Numbered from the stretch's first letter, positions 1 to 9,909 are shown. The stretch: DNA of 64,000 bases from Ariolimax columbianus (GCA_036924085.1 JAVGWX010000025.1:30085807-30149806); one strand, 5' to 3'. Numbers and translations are program-made. The notes: a model not told the origin generated them from the sequence alone.

Positions 1-903
1 GAAAACTAAAACTGCCAGACTGAAAAAGAAAGGAGAGATACTACCCTAAGCTTTATATCGAAAAACTACCCAAGCATGGACTGGACCCATGCATACACCG
101 ACGGTTCTGTAACAAACACTACACAGAACGGAGGGGCAGGAGCATTCCTGAACCTACCAAATGGCAGAAAAATAACACTGTCATTCGCTACTGGTAAGTA
201 CACAAGCAATTTCAGAGCGGAGGCAGAGGCACTGAGGGCGGCAGTGGAAGAAATGGTGACACATAAAGAAAATGAAAGCCATACAGTCCTGCTCACATAT
301 GCTCTCGCCGTAGTCACAGCTCTAAAAAGCCAGAAAAACACTGAGCTTAATGACTTAAGAGCAGTACTCTGTCAACTATGCCAGCAGTCCGCACCAAAAA
401 GGGTAGTGGTACAGTGGGTCCCATCGCACTGCAACATCCAAGGCAACGAGGAGGCAGACAGACTGGCAAAAGAAGGTGCAAGACTACCACAACCACATAC
501 CAGTATGACGTACGAAGAGTCAAAACGGCTTATCAAAGCCAGATACATGACCAAATGGGAAACTGAACATACCGGCTACACCAAAAACGATGCCTATTAC
601 CAGTTGAACATAAGAGAGCAGGTCGTTGTCTTCAGACTTCGCACTGGCCACAATAGACTGAGGTACCACCTATTCAACAAATTGAAGATAGGTGATACCG
701 ACGAATGCCCGTGCGGTACCGGTAAAATGACCGCTGAGCATCTGCTGCAGAACTGCCCGACATACGAGGATCAGAGAGAGCAGATGTGGCCATCACCAGT
801 GGAACTGCAAGACAAGCTCTATGGCAGTGTTGACAGCCTCAGGATGACCGCCGCTTTTTTCGAAAAAATAATGGTTACTGTCTGACTGCGTACGAAGAAG
901 AAG
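1..903 (+). mobile_element. Jk family (jockey-like LINE), copy A, 3' part
   Basis: This is the 3' end of a non-LTR retrotransposon cut by the left window edge. The reading frame continues upstream of the ATG at 76 but has a TAA at 7-9, so the copy is already broken. After the stop at 883-885 there are only about 13 bases of 3' UTR (ending GCGTACG) before a short (GAA)n tail, as in the other Jk copies. The full family layout is seen in the copy at 29410-32502. The family name is my label; the jockey-like call rests on endonuclease-RT-RNase H order and sequence style. Confidence 0.85.
76..885 (+). CDS. Jk ORF2 C-terminal fragment: RNase H and Cys/His tail, catalytic Asp lost
   Basis: The 269-residue frame holds an RNase H domain (about residues 1-135) that would degrade the RNA strand of the RNA:DNA hybrid. 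The first catalytic Asp (AYTDGS), the Glu (RAEAEALRAA) and the last Asp (NEEADRLAKEGA) are present. The third acidic residue is Tyr: residue 75 reads LLTYALAVV where the copies at 30602-32479 and 41342-42169 read LLTDALAVV. A C-terminal CPCG-x6-H-x4-C cluster (about residues 214-230) follows, a feature of ORF2 tails in RNase H-bearing LINEs. ATG 76 is an internal Met, not a real start. Confidence 0.8.
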   Translation: MDWTHAYTDGSVTNTTQNGGAGAFLNLPNGRKITLSFATGKYTSNFRAEAEALRAAVEEMVTHKENESHTVLLTYALAVVTALKSQKNTELNDLRAVLCQLCQQSAPKRVVVQWVPSHCNIQGNEEADRLAKEGARLPQPHTSMTYEESKRLIKARYMTKWETEHTGYTKNDAYYQLNIREQVVVFRLRTGHNRLRYHLFNKLKIGDTDECPCGTGKMTAEHLLQNCPTYEDQREQMWPSPVELQDKLYGSVDSLRMTAAFFEKIMVTV

Positions 904-1079
904 AACACACGGAGAGCATGACCATGGAACTCATCCTAGAAATATGTACCCTTACACAAGAGAGAAAACAATACTCACCACGCGAGACAGAAACTGTACA
1001 AAGATAAAACAGCCTAACAAACAATGGTCGTCTTTGCAAGAGAAACCGGGATATTGATTTAAGGGTTAACGAAAAAGAA

Positions 1080-1330
1080 GGATTATAAGTAATAGAAGAG
1101 GAACTATTTTGGCCACATTAAGTGGAATGATGCACCGTTGAAAAAAATACTAATAGGAAACGTTGATAGTAGGCAGACTAGAGTAAGACATGACATAACT
1201 GAAAGAGCAACATTAAGAGATGAATTCATAATAGTCTGTTGGAGTGTACCATGAAGACAAGAAAAAGAATGCTGGAGGTTCATTGCAGACAACATTCGCA
1301 GCAGAGACGGTACTTGAAACCAGTATGATA
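1080..1330 (+). pseudogene. LINE ORF2 extreme C-terminus, decayed
   Basis: Interrupted plus-strand frames read like the C-terminus of an RTE-type ORF2: a 'GHIKWNDAP' piece, an Arg-rich stretch and a terminal 'CWRFIADNIRSRDGT' before a stop. A similar ending occurs near 32.67-32.72 kb. There are several stops and no boundaries. Identification is by resemblance only. Confidence 0.45.
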
Positions 1331-1869
1331 TTTGTGAACTAGATATCGATAAGATGGATGGGAAACAAAATAACGTAAGGTATATCACCATATCAGAGCC
1401 GTACCAGTTTTTGTGATTATCAACTATTGTCAAGTCTGTCTTGTTTCATTTCGAAGCTACTCGTGATGAGTTGTTTACTTTTAACAATACTCCTCGATGT
1501 ACCAGTTTACAGTTGCTCTTCTTATATCACAACGAAGGAAGGTGGAGGCAAATTATTCACGGCTGTAGTGCAAAGCTAGGTTTGTGAATAGGCTCATTAT
1601 TATGTTGTTCACTGCGGCGATGCCGCTTTTGTTCGCCAAGTTACTGTAACACAACCTGTTCCAGGTGCACTGTATGGACATTTGATTGATTGGCATCTTA
1701 TTAGTCTCAAGAGACAATGGACTTCACGCTAGAGAGGGGACAGCCAGTTTTTGCCTTTGCTTTCGCCGCAAACGTTTGGAGTCTGCATCTTGACGCATCG
1801 CCTTTCCCTGCCTGTGGACCAACACACAAAGCCTGCCTCCAGCCGGGTCTGCCTTTGGCAAACTCTTGG
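1331..1869. other. Unclassified sequence upstream of the rRNA pseudogene
   Basis: No gene is recognised. From about 1690 the sequence becomes GC-richer and looks like repeat or spacer DNA. An open frame from 1717 runs straight into the 18S-like sequence and is therefore not a gene. Confidence 0.5.
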
Positions 1870-2154
1870 GCCCGCACACGAGCTACACTGAAGGAATCAG
1901 CGTTGATGCCTCCCTGGCCCGAAAGGGTTGGGAAACCCGTGAATCTCTATGGTACTACTAATTGAGGCTTGTAATTCTTCCCCATGAACGAGGAATTCCC
2001 AGTAAGCGCGAGTCATAAACTTAAAGGAATTCGCGGAAGGGCACCACCAGGAGTGGAGCCTGCGGCTTAATTTGACTCAACACCCGAAAAACTCAACCCG
2101 GTTTGGACACTGTAATGATTGACAGATTGATAGCTCTCTCTTAATTCGGTGGGT
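1870..2154 (+). pseudogene. Scrambled 18S rRNA pseudogene (two blocks in reversed order)
   Basis: Block 1 (1870-2017) matches the 3' part of 18S rRNA: it contains GAGCTACACTG and CCATGAACGAGGAATTCCCA, normally at about 1550-1680 of the molecule. At GTCATAAAC it jumps back to block 2 (about 2017-2154), which is normally at about 1130-1300: TTAAAGGAATT, GGGCACCACCAGGAGTGGAG, GGCTTAATTTGACTCAACAC and TGACAGATTGATAGCTC. The 3' piece therefore precedes the more 5' piece. The near-universal GGAATTGACGGAAGGG reads GGAATTCGCGGAAGGG here. This is not a functional rRNA gene. Confidence 0.85.
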
Positions 2155-2635
2155 CTAATAGGGAACGTGTGCTGAGATTAGATCGTCGCGAGTCAGGTTA
2201 GTTTTACCCTACTGATGACAGGTCGTTGCTACGGTAATCCTGCTTAATACGAGAGGAACCGCAGGTTCAGACATTTGGTTCACGTGCTTGGCTGATAAGC
2301 CAATGGTGCGAGGCTACCATCTGAGGGATTATGGCTGAACGCCTCTATGTCAGAATTCCGCCCGGATAAGCGACGATATTCTTAGCACCACTGCGACGGG
2401 AGGTAGCGATATAGTTGGGACCTGAGGTTTGCGTCTCAGCCCGACCTGGTCGAGCCGTAGAAAGAGGTCTCTGCCGTCCCACCGATCAAAGCGGGCGAGG
2501 ACCTGTCCGATATTCACCCCATGCTGCATAGAGGTGTGAAATCATTTGTAGACTTTAGTTCTCGGTCGGGGTATCGTAAGCAGTAGAGCAGCCACCTCAC
2601 TGCGAACTGTTGAGACTCAGCCTTGGACCATGAGA
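2155..2635 (+). pseudogene. 28S rRNA 3'-end fragment fused to the 18S blocks
   Basis: Directly after the 18S block the sequence becomes the 28S 3' region: CTAATAGGGAACGTG, GTTAGTTTTACCCTACTGAT, AATACGAGAGGAACCGCAGG, GGATTATGGCTGAACGCCTC and, near the end, AAATCATTTGTAGAC and GTAAGCAGTAGAGCAGCC. These are in normal order, so the fragment runs to the mature 28S 3' terminus near 2625-2635. The intervening 5.8S, ITS and most of 28S are missing. Confidence 0.85.
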
Positions 2636-3133
2636 TTTATTCGCACACCAAACGAACAACATCTCCGTGTCATGTCCAAGCTTGTTTCCCGGCTAAATGC
2701 ATTCTTGCCTCATTCTTTACTTTTGTCTTCTATCAGTCATCCAAATGGACACAGAAGAGATGCAGGCCAGCGGACACTGCACCTCTGCCCCTTTGTGACA
2801 ACCTTCCAGGCGGCGGGGAATGCTAGGCGTACCATCACTGCAGAGGAGCCGAGAATACTAAAGAGGAGCAAGGAGATACCCCACTCACATGTATATGCTA
2901 CGTATCTGGCAGGACTTGACGATCCTGGGACACAGACACAATGGACTGCCTCTCTTCTGGGATACTTGAAAAATTAATACATAAGTCCATCATATCATCA
3001 TCATCATCACACCCTTTCGACACGAGTGGGGAAGACTCGATAGTCCTGCAAGACTACTTTTCTAAGATAGACAACTCTGACCTCAAACAACTGCTGCCTT
3101 GAAGATGGGCTGGGGACAGCCAAAGGCTTAAGA
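2636..3133. other. Unclassified spacer
   Basis: A 115-codon frame at 2630-2977 begins inside the 28S end and has no recognisable domain. A short (ATC)n run lies near 2995-3008. I see no supported gene. Confidence 0.5.
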
Positions 3134-3212
3134 GGGCAACCTTATAGAAACCCCTGTTGAAATCGGATGCACTGGGCCACAGGCGTAACGAAACAGGGCA
3201 ACGTAAATCGCT
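3134..3212 (+). repeat. SINE-A central fragment
   Basis: About 80 bp match the middle of SINE-A (compare 6187-6442): a GAAATCGGATGCACTGGGCC core followed by ACAGGCG. Both the tRNA-like head and the poly(A) tail are absent. Confidence 0.55.
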
Positions 3213-3229
3213 GTATGATGACGTCACAA

Positions 3230-4299
3230 CTTAAAAGAAGAAAGTATGGTGCTCATCCTGTGGAGTCCCGCCAGGCAGTGAGAGTCCCGGGCCCCACGCG
3301 TCGAAGGGGCCCACCTGATGCTACTGGTAGTCACCCACCCATGTGCTGTGGAGTCAATGCACAAGGAGATGGGGCAAGAGCTATTGACCGAAAATCCAAG
3401 ACCCTTAAAATACTACAGTGGAATGCGGAGGGAGTCCTTAACAAAAAGGTTTCTCTAACAAATCGCTTGTACGAAGGCAAGATAGACGTGGCATGCATTA
3501 AAAAATACGCACCTCAACAACAACCACAGATTCTCAATCAGACGATACCAGACCTTCCGACTTGATAGAGAAGGTCACAAAGGAGGGGTTATGATACCGA
3601 CACGTAACTGCATACCAAATAGCGCAGTATCTGTAAATCAAACCGGGCAAGCAGAAATTGTAGGAGTCGACATAATGACACAAGAAACGAAAATCCGTAT
3701 CTTCAACCTGTATGGCCCACCCAACAAAGACCTGTCGCTCTCGAGTATGGAAATCAAGGACTCCAGCTGCCTAGTGGTTGGAGACATTAACAGTCACTCG
3801 GAGAGATGGGGATATTCAGAAACAGACAGCAGAGGGGATGAAGTGGAAGACTGGGAGATAGACACAAATCTCTATCTTATCAATAGGCCGGACGACAGTC
3901 CTAGCTTCTATTCCAGTAGATGGCATACCACCTCCACTCCAGACTTGGCTTTCTCCACGGGGGATATTCACCACAAAATAGACCATCAGATGCTCGACCA
4001 ATTGGCAGGTCGCGACCACAGGCTAATTAAGCTAGATATTGATATGAAAGTTGGCCCCCAGGAAATAAAACCGCTCCCACGTTGGAACTACAGACGAGCC
4101 GACTGGAACAGATTTGCAATGCTGACAGATGGACTGTATGCAACTATAAACACACAAAATAACAATATGAAACCTATGGTGGAAAGCCTAAGCAAAGCAA
4201 TACTGCAAGCAGAAACCGAGACCATCCCAAGAGGGGCAAGGACAAACTACAAGCCATACTGGAATCATGAACTGCAGAAAGCTGAGGATGAAGGAACAC

Positions 4300-4337
<38 letters not shown>

Positions 4338-5608
4338 AATCTATTGAAGCAAATATATCCCTCAAGACCATCACTGCGAAATAAAAAAGAACACTGAACC
4401 AAATAACAAGAGACAGTTGGGGAAAAAAAACCAGAAAGCCTCAATCTAGATAAAGAAGGGAACAAAATATGGAATTTAGTCAGAGTCATGAATTATGAAA
4501 TACCATCAAATAAACAAATTACCACCAAGCAGGGTGACAACATGCTTACTGAAAAAAAAGCAGCAAACGCTTTTATAGAACATTATGCCAGAGCAAACCA
4601 CATTGATGTTCCTACCGACAGACATACAGACATAAGTGAAGAACAAAAGAGCCACGACAACATCAAGATGGCACCAGAGGAGCACATGATGGCAAAAGTA
4701 ACAATGAATGAAATGAATGAGGCCATGAAAACTTTAAAGAAAAATAAATCGCCCGGAAAAGATGGGGTAATAAATGAAATGCTGATGGGGTTGGGCCAAA
4801 CAGCAAAGATGAAGCTACTGTCAGTCCTGAATCAAAGCTTAAAAAGGGGAATTGTACCGCAGGCATGGAAAGATGCTGTAATTATACCAGTACCAAAGAA
4901 AGAAAAAGATAGAACAGATCCAAATGGATACAGGCCTATCAGTCTACTGAGCTGTGTAGGTAAACTGATGGAGCGTATGATAAACACCAGACTGATGTGG
5001 CACCTGGAATCAAAACACATATTAATTCCACAGCAAGCAGGATTTAGACAACACAGATCCACAGAAGACCAGATCACTCTCATAGCACAGGAAATAGAGG
5101 ATGCTTACCAAGAGAAAAAGCATACAGTAGCGGTTTGCGTGGATTTAGAGATGGCATTTGACAAGGTGTGGAAAGAGGGACTTATAGTCAAGGTACGAAG
5201 AAGTGAAGTATCTGGAAAAAATGTACAGATGGATCAGCCATTACCTCGAAAAAATAACAGACAGAGTTCAAGTACTAGGGCAGATGAGCAAAAAGGTAAC
5301 ACTGGAGCAAGGAATACCCTAAGGGGGAGTACTGTCACCCACACTTTTTCTGGTGTATATAAGCAAAATCATAGAGAATATACCAAGAAGAGTCCACAGC
5401 TCCATGTTTGCAGACGATCTGGCTATGTTGACCTCTGAAGAAAATCTCACCGTAGCAAACAATCGGATGCAGCAGGCCCTAACATCACTGCAGGAGTGGG
5501 CGAAATCATGGCTGGTCCAAATAAATGAAGAAAAAACAACATGTACGATATTCTCCCTTTCAAATATACCCCAGAACACCAAAATAAGTCTTAACGGCAA
5601 ATATCTGC
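3230..5608 (+). mobile_element. Jk LINE copy B, endonuclease plus RT, broken
   Basis: This copy preserves the 5' half of ORF2 that other copies lack. The APE-type endonuclease starts at 'KILQWNAEG' (about 3403) and includes 'GDINSHSERWG' (about 3783) and 'GRDHRLIKL' (about 4011). The RT part has 'KSPGKDGVINEML', 'NGYRPISLLSCVGKLMERMI', 'AGFRQHRSTEDQ', 'VDLEMAFDKVW' and 'MFADDLAM' (the FADD catalytic box), spread over at least three frames (open frames at 3167-3565, 3591-4397, 4488-5438, 5353-5670). Frameshifts, an (AG)n expansion and fusion to SINE-B at 5608/5609 show that it is dead. The 5' edge is uncertain because no other copy in the window extends that far. Confidence 0.8.
4301..4337. 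repeat. (AG)n microsatellite inside the Jk ORF
   Basis: A pure GA/AG run of about 34 bases lies in coding sequence. At the same place the copy at about 29720 reads ATGGCAGAACGAGAGAAATC, so the run looks like growth of a short purine stretch after the copy inserted. It puts the downstream codons out of frame. Confidence 0.85.
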
Positions 5609-5977
5609 GGGATCAAGATGCTGAGCAGCGCATGAGCTGCAGTGGTCAGCGACCCATAGCTGACTGCTAGCGTCAGAGCCAGCGAACCATAGCTGCCAAG
5701 ACCCTTCTACACCTCCACGCGGTGATTCTGGATAATAGGCTGCAGCAGGGCAGACTGGCTAAGGAAAAGGGATCGAAGAGGGAATGCTAACCGAGTACTC
5801 AAAAAATGCTTGCTGAAGTCGGATGTGTTGGACCGAAAGGTGCAAATATCGCAGCCAAGCTGTAAACTACGACACACCGCATTCCGTTCTCTGGACTACA
5901 TTCTGCTACTTACCCTTTCAGGGTTTGATAGTTGGAGATTGAGAACGAAGAAGAAGAAGTAGAAGAAGAAGAAGAAT
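5609..5977 (+). mobile_element. SINE-B, full length, (GAA)n tail
   Basis: This is the reference plus-strand copy. It begins GGGATCAAGATGCTGAGC, carries the core GCTGAAGTCGGATG (5815-5828) followed by ACCGAAAGGTGCAAA, then a tail ending AGATTGAGAACGAAG and a (GAA)n run to about 5977. No convincing Pol III A and B boxes are visible, so the origin of the head is unknown. Its 5' end abuts Jk copy B, and Jk does not resume afterwards. Related copies are at 19475, 27634, 44869, 51385 and 63582. Confidence 0.85.
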
Positions 5978-6173
5978 CTGTGAAAATAACAATGTTTTGG
6001 ACCTTTCAAGGAAAGGCATTAAAAACTATCATCAGATGGTACAGAGCGGCTTAAAGTGCAGCGATTTCAGCTTCAAAGTTCGAAAAAAAACCTCCACGCA
6101 AGCATCAGAAGATTCGCCCGTGTATTTTATATAAACGTCATAATTTGCTTTGATGGTGGCTTTAAACGCAGTT
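5978..6173. other. Short unclassified spacer between SINEs
   Basis: Nothing is recognised here. It is not a continuation of the Jk sequence interrupted at 5608. Confidence 0.5.
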
Positions 6174-6186
6174 AATTGGTATCAGT

Positions 6187-6442
6187 GGGGACGGCGTGGC
6201 CTAGTGGTTAAGTGGCACGGCTCATAACCAGAAGGTGCTGGGTTCGATCCCTATAGCAGCACCGGCCGTTACCCCGGGGAAGCAAACCCTTAGAAAATGC
6301 AGGAGGAAGCAGACCCTTACATAAAATGCATGCTGAAGTCGGATGCACTGGGCCGACAGGCGCAAAATAAAAACCACAGTGTAACGCACAAACGCCTTGG
6401 GGAATAAATAAATAAGGCGAACGCAAAAAAAAAAAAAAAAAA
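6187..6442 (+). mobile_element. SINE-A, full length, tRNA-Met-like head, 13-bp TSD
   Basis: The head resembles an elongator tRNA-Met: an A-box-like GTGGCCTAGTGGTTAAG, an anticodon-loop-like CTCATAA and a B box GGTTCGATCCC. The central core GCTGAAGTCGGATG is followed by CACTGGGCC and AGGCGCAAA. The element ends in poly(A). It is flanked by AATTGGTATCAGT at 6174-6186 and 6443-6455, so the boundaries are exact. It was mobilised by a LINE in trans; the partner cannot be told from the sequence. Confidence 0.9.
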
Positions 6443-6455
6443 AATTGGTATCAGT

Positions 6456-7860
6456 TCAGTTCATCCAGTAACCCATCATGTCGTTGGGGCACACATGAAG
6501 ACACTCCCAAAATCCCACGCCATCCCTCTGTCTGTCGCCGCCTTACGTATCTCACCGAGACGAAGGCCTGACCACTCAGCGATGTTGTCCACCCATCTCT
6601 TCCTTGGACGTCCTCGCCCTCTCTGTCCCGGTACGGATCCAAAGAGTATCGAGCTGGAAATTCCGTTAGACCTCGCGACGTGCTCGCACCAGGTCATCTT
6701 TCGTCTTTTGATAGCTGTGAGCATATCTTCAAAAGGACCAATAGCGTCTTCAACTCTCTGACGGATGTCTACGTTCGTGACACGATCCTTATATGTAACA
6801 TTTAGGAGTTTTCTATAGCACCTCATTTCCATTGCAGGTATCCTGCCCTGGATATCTGCTGTAATGGTCCAGGTCTCGCAGGCATACAGAAATATTGATA
6901 GCACCAAAGAGCGCATTAGTCTAACTTTTATGCCGAGGGCGAGGCGCTTGTCTTGCCATATAGGTTTCAGCTAGTCAGCGCCGCTGTTGTTTGTGCTATT
7001 CTTGCAATTACCTCTGGCTTCGATCCCTCTTCACTGATCAATGATCCCCGATATTTGAAACTTTTTACCATCTCAAGTTCCTGCCCATTTGCCTCTATTA
7101 CAGATTTAAACCCTGCTACGTTATTGGTCATGAGCTTTTGTTTTATCTACATTTATTTCCATACCAAAACTCAGGGCCTTTCTATCCAATCTACCAAGCA
7201 GCTCCTGGAGTTCCCTTTCTGTGTCTGCCAATACATCAATATCATCAGCAAATCGGAAGTTTGTGATAAGCCTGTCACCTATTTTAACCGTGCCACCATG
7301 TCCTTTTAAGGTCGTCTCCATTATTCTCTCCAAGAATATATTGAAGAGTGTTGGGGAGAGTATACATCCCTGTCTCACACCCACCGTCGTACGGAACCAA
7401 TCGCCTAGCGTTCCCTCTACTGAGATAGCGCTGGTCGCGTGCTGATAAAGGTTTGCAATTACCCTCACAATATCACTGTTGAACTTATAATGCCTCATTG
7501 TTGACCATAGCGCCGCGTGCCACACTCTGCCAAACGCATTTCTAAAGTCAATGAAGGCATGGTAGAGTTGTTGTTGATACTCTGAGTACTTTTCATTCTG
7601 TAGCCGAAGATTAAATATCTGCTCGATGGTACTCCTTCCCGCTCGAAAGCCCGCTTGTTCTTCGGCAATGATATTCTCTGCCTGTAGTTTCAGTCTGCTA
7701 AGTATTATTCGCAAGAGAACTTTACTTGGATGACTTATCAGACTGATTGTTCGTTAGTTCTGACACATATTTAGGTTTCCTGATTTAGGCAGTGGTATAA
7801 TGACTGATTTTGTCCAGCTGGTGGGCCACTATCCTGTCTGCCAAATTATATTGCAGTATA
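6456..7860 (-). mobile_element. RTE-like LINE, RT and C-terminal domain, decayed
   Basis: Read on the minus strand, 'PTSWTKS' and 'LISHPSKVLLRIILSRLK' lead into RT motifs 'EQAGFRAGRSTIEQIFNLR', 'FIDFRNAFGRVW', 'GVRQGCILSPTLFNIF' and 'NFRFADDIDVLAD' (FADD box) in an open frame at 7121-7714. The second frame, 6476-6916, gives the C-terminal 'YACETWTITADIQ', 'RCYRKLLNVTYKDRV' and 'GRGRPRKRWVDNIAEW'. The style is that of the RTE group. Stops and a frameshift separate the parts, and the N-terminal endonuclease is missing, replaced by a TA microsatellite. Confidence 0.8.
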
Positions 7861-7862
7861 CA

Positions 7863-7865
7863 AAT

Positions 7866-7948
<83 letters not shown>
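7863..7948. repeat. (TA)n microsatellite
   Basis: A nearly pure AT dinucleotide run of about 85 bases sits between the RTE RT fragment and another LINE fragment. The Ile-Tyr repeat frames across it are artefacts. Confidence 0.95.
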
Positions 7949-7949
<1 letters not shown>

Positions 7950-7950
<1 letters not shown>

Positions 7951-8165
7951 ATTCATCGGGAAAGGCAACAATAGTTTTCTGAGCTGCTCGAAGGAAAGTA
8001 CTTGGGTCTGAACTTTTGGTTGTATCATCTATTAATTTTGCCTGTATTTCTTGTGTTTTAATGAATGCTTGTGGAGGTACGTCTTTCACTTCTCTCTGTA
8101 ACTCTTGTCTTCTATCTGGTAGATGGTATCTGTCTTTGATTTCATTAACATGCTGAAGTACAGAC
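7950..8165 (-). pseudogene. LINE linker fragment (between endonuclease and RT)
   Basis: The minus strand reads 'EIKDRYHLPDRRQEL', then 'VKDVPPQAFIKTQEIQAKL' and 'RAAQKTIVAFPDEW' before the TA run. The charged helical linker style suits a LINE ORF2 upstream of the RT, possibly the same element as 6456-7860. No catalytic motif is present, so the call is tentative. Confidence 0.4.
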
Positions 8166-8254
8166 TTTTGTTTAATAAATTAGACTTTAACAAATTTCCA
8201 AAGCACAGCTGGTTACAAGAACAGGATAGAGCAGCTTAAAATTAATTAAAGAAA

Positions 8255-8460
8255 GGTCCAGATTAGATATTAGAACATTTTTGTTAGTCAGAGAGTGGTG
8301 GTTGCATTGCAAAACGGAAATAGTGGGCGCAGGGACAATTAATGCGTTAAAAAATAGATTGGATTAAATTAGTTGATTTTTGATCAAGTGGAGTAGAAGA
8401 AAGTGACTGTATACAGACTAGCAGAGTCTTTTAAACCAGTATAAAGAAGAGAAGATAAGT
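8255..8460 (+). mobile_element. CR1-like LINE 3' end (family CrT)
   Basis: The decayed end of a CR1-style ORF2 is visible ('LLVREWW', 'GTINALKNRLD'), followed by the 3' terminal block containing CTGTATACAGACTA and TTTAAACCAGTATAAAGAAG. The same end occurs at 33735-34070 (minus), 35112-35290, 36417-36470 and 58348-58405. In U1, U2 and U3 it lies immediately before the putative promoter block. Confidence 0.65.
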
Positions 8461-8860
8461 AGACAAGATCTAATCCAACATTACTGGCTTAAATGGTACA
8501 CTTCCGGTTTCCATTTGTAATGTCCTACCAAAACACACGTGAGTCGGATGTTGTCAATATTTGATATAAAATTTGTTATGAGATTCTTATTTTAGAAGCA
8601 ATTGAAAAATAGAAGTAAGTTTGCACAGTTAAAACGGATTATCATAGTAGCGTGTAACGAGAAGAAACTTAATTTTTCATTGATGGACCAGGCAGCTCAG
8701 ACGCACACCTCTAATGAATATGATCTATCCTGAATAGTTTGCATTTTACTAAATTACCGTCCGCCATTTTTCTGTTTTCTTAGCCTTCTTTTCTCTGGCC
8801 TAAACTGTTATAGTAGAAATAGTAGACAATAAGAGTAAGAATAAACTGGACAAGAATTTG
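8461..8860 (+). promoter_or_regulatory. Putative promoter/5' region of zinc-finger unit U1
   Basis: This block is shared, as the only non-repeat sequence at the head of each unit, with 36470-36850 and 58400-58790. It carries CACTTCCGG (ETS-type site), an ACACACGTGAGT E-box-like site and CCGCCATTTTT (the reverse complement of a YY1-like AAAATGGCGG). ETS and YY1 sites are typical of TATA-less metazoan promoters. No transcript start is shown, so the assignment is an inference. Confidence 0.35.
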
Positions 8861-9464
8861 TGTTTTATTTTTATATTAGGGCATAACGTGTGCCAAAATT
8901 TAATAGAAAAAAACCGATTATCACACGCCAGTGGCGCAGTTCCTAGCTGATTTGGTTCTTGGAGATACCACGTACGTTGTTTGTATTTTAACAACTGACA
9001 AATGTGTGACTATTGCTAGCTTAAGTAGTTATTGTTACCTAAACCATTTGTATGTTTATTGGAAATTAATATTATTAGGCTTTCTATACACTACAGCAAT
9101 AAAGGTAATGGACATAGTCCCTTACGCGGCCTTAGCAGAACATGTCCACATTTTGTGCCGTCTACAAATAGATAGTAGACCATTTAACGTCTTAAAAATG
9201 TGCATCACCTTGTAGTGACTGATCTCTGAAATCTCTTTAACAAAGGAAAGGCAATCATCGTATCTGACTCTGTCCTTTCTTCAGTAGATAGAGAAGCGTT
9301 GGCTTTGTGCTATATCAGGATGAGGGAATAGCGTACATAGAAAGACAAGACAGAAACATGTGTAGATTTAATGATCTTTTCAGTATCGCAGCTTTAAACA
9401 ACAACAGCTCAGAGATGTGCTGACGGCTGAGCAAACTTTATATTTGTTGAAAGCAATACATATA
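8861..9464. other. Intronic/flanking DNA shared between U1 and U2
   Basis: No coding potential is seen. About 9104-9260 is clearly similar to 37433-37580 (both start GGTAATGGACATAGTCCC), and about 9390-9460 to 37880-37950. This shows that U1 and U2 are duplicates of one region. Confidence 0.6.
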
Positions 9465-9909
9465 TGGCATACATGTCAACAACCTCCAGTTTGAAAATGG
9501 AGACTGAAGAAGTGACCTCAGCACTGAAATGGATATCTGAGACTTCTATAACAACGGCAGTTATCATGACAGACATGCAAGCCATACTTCAGAAGGTACA
9601 AAAGGGATGACTTAGGTACTAGTGCATAGCAGCTGTTTAGGCCTAAAACCTCTAGAGGTGGACACACATCTATTGTCCTGCTCATGCTGGGGTTCAGGAC
9701 AATGAAAGAGCTGACATCTTGGCTTCACAAGCTCTCATTGTGGGCACATTACTGATGAATAGAAGTGACATTTTGAAATCAATCAATGACCATCTGCTGT
9801 TGGATGAGGATACTGCAATAGATGAAGAAATAATTCACAGACTGCAATGTTTTGACATTAAACGAGGTTTGAGCGGAGTATGGTGCAGGAGAGTGTACAA
9901 CCAGCTACA
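9465..9909 (+). mobile_element. RnK LINE fragment (RNase H), decayed, 5' side of an insertion
   Basis: This is homologous to 35870-36320. It corresponds to the RNase H region with 'NERADILAS' and 'SINDRLLDEDTAIDE' (here 'DIKRG' near 9855-9870), but every frame has stops. It is interrupted at 9909 by a 385-bp insertion and resumes at 10295. Confidence 0.7.

Noticed and set aside
1717..1965. 82-codon open frame as a gene
   Set aside because: It runs through the 18S rRNA-like block; the protein is rRNA read as codons.
1870..2635. Functional rRNA genes
   Set aside because: Blocks are in the wrong order, most of each molecule is missing, and a near-universal 18S site is mutated.
6187..6260. tRNA-Met gene
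   Set aside because: The tRNA-like part is the head of a SINE with core, poly(A) tail and TSD; a functional cloverleaf with acceptor stem is not convincing.
7829..8089. Ile-Tyr repeat protein
   Set aside because: Translation of a (TA)n microsatellite.
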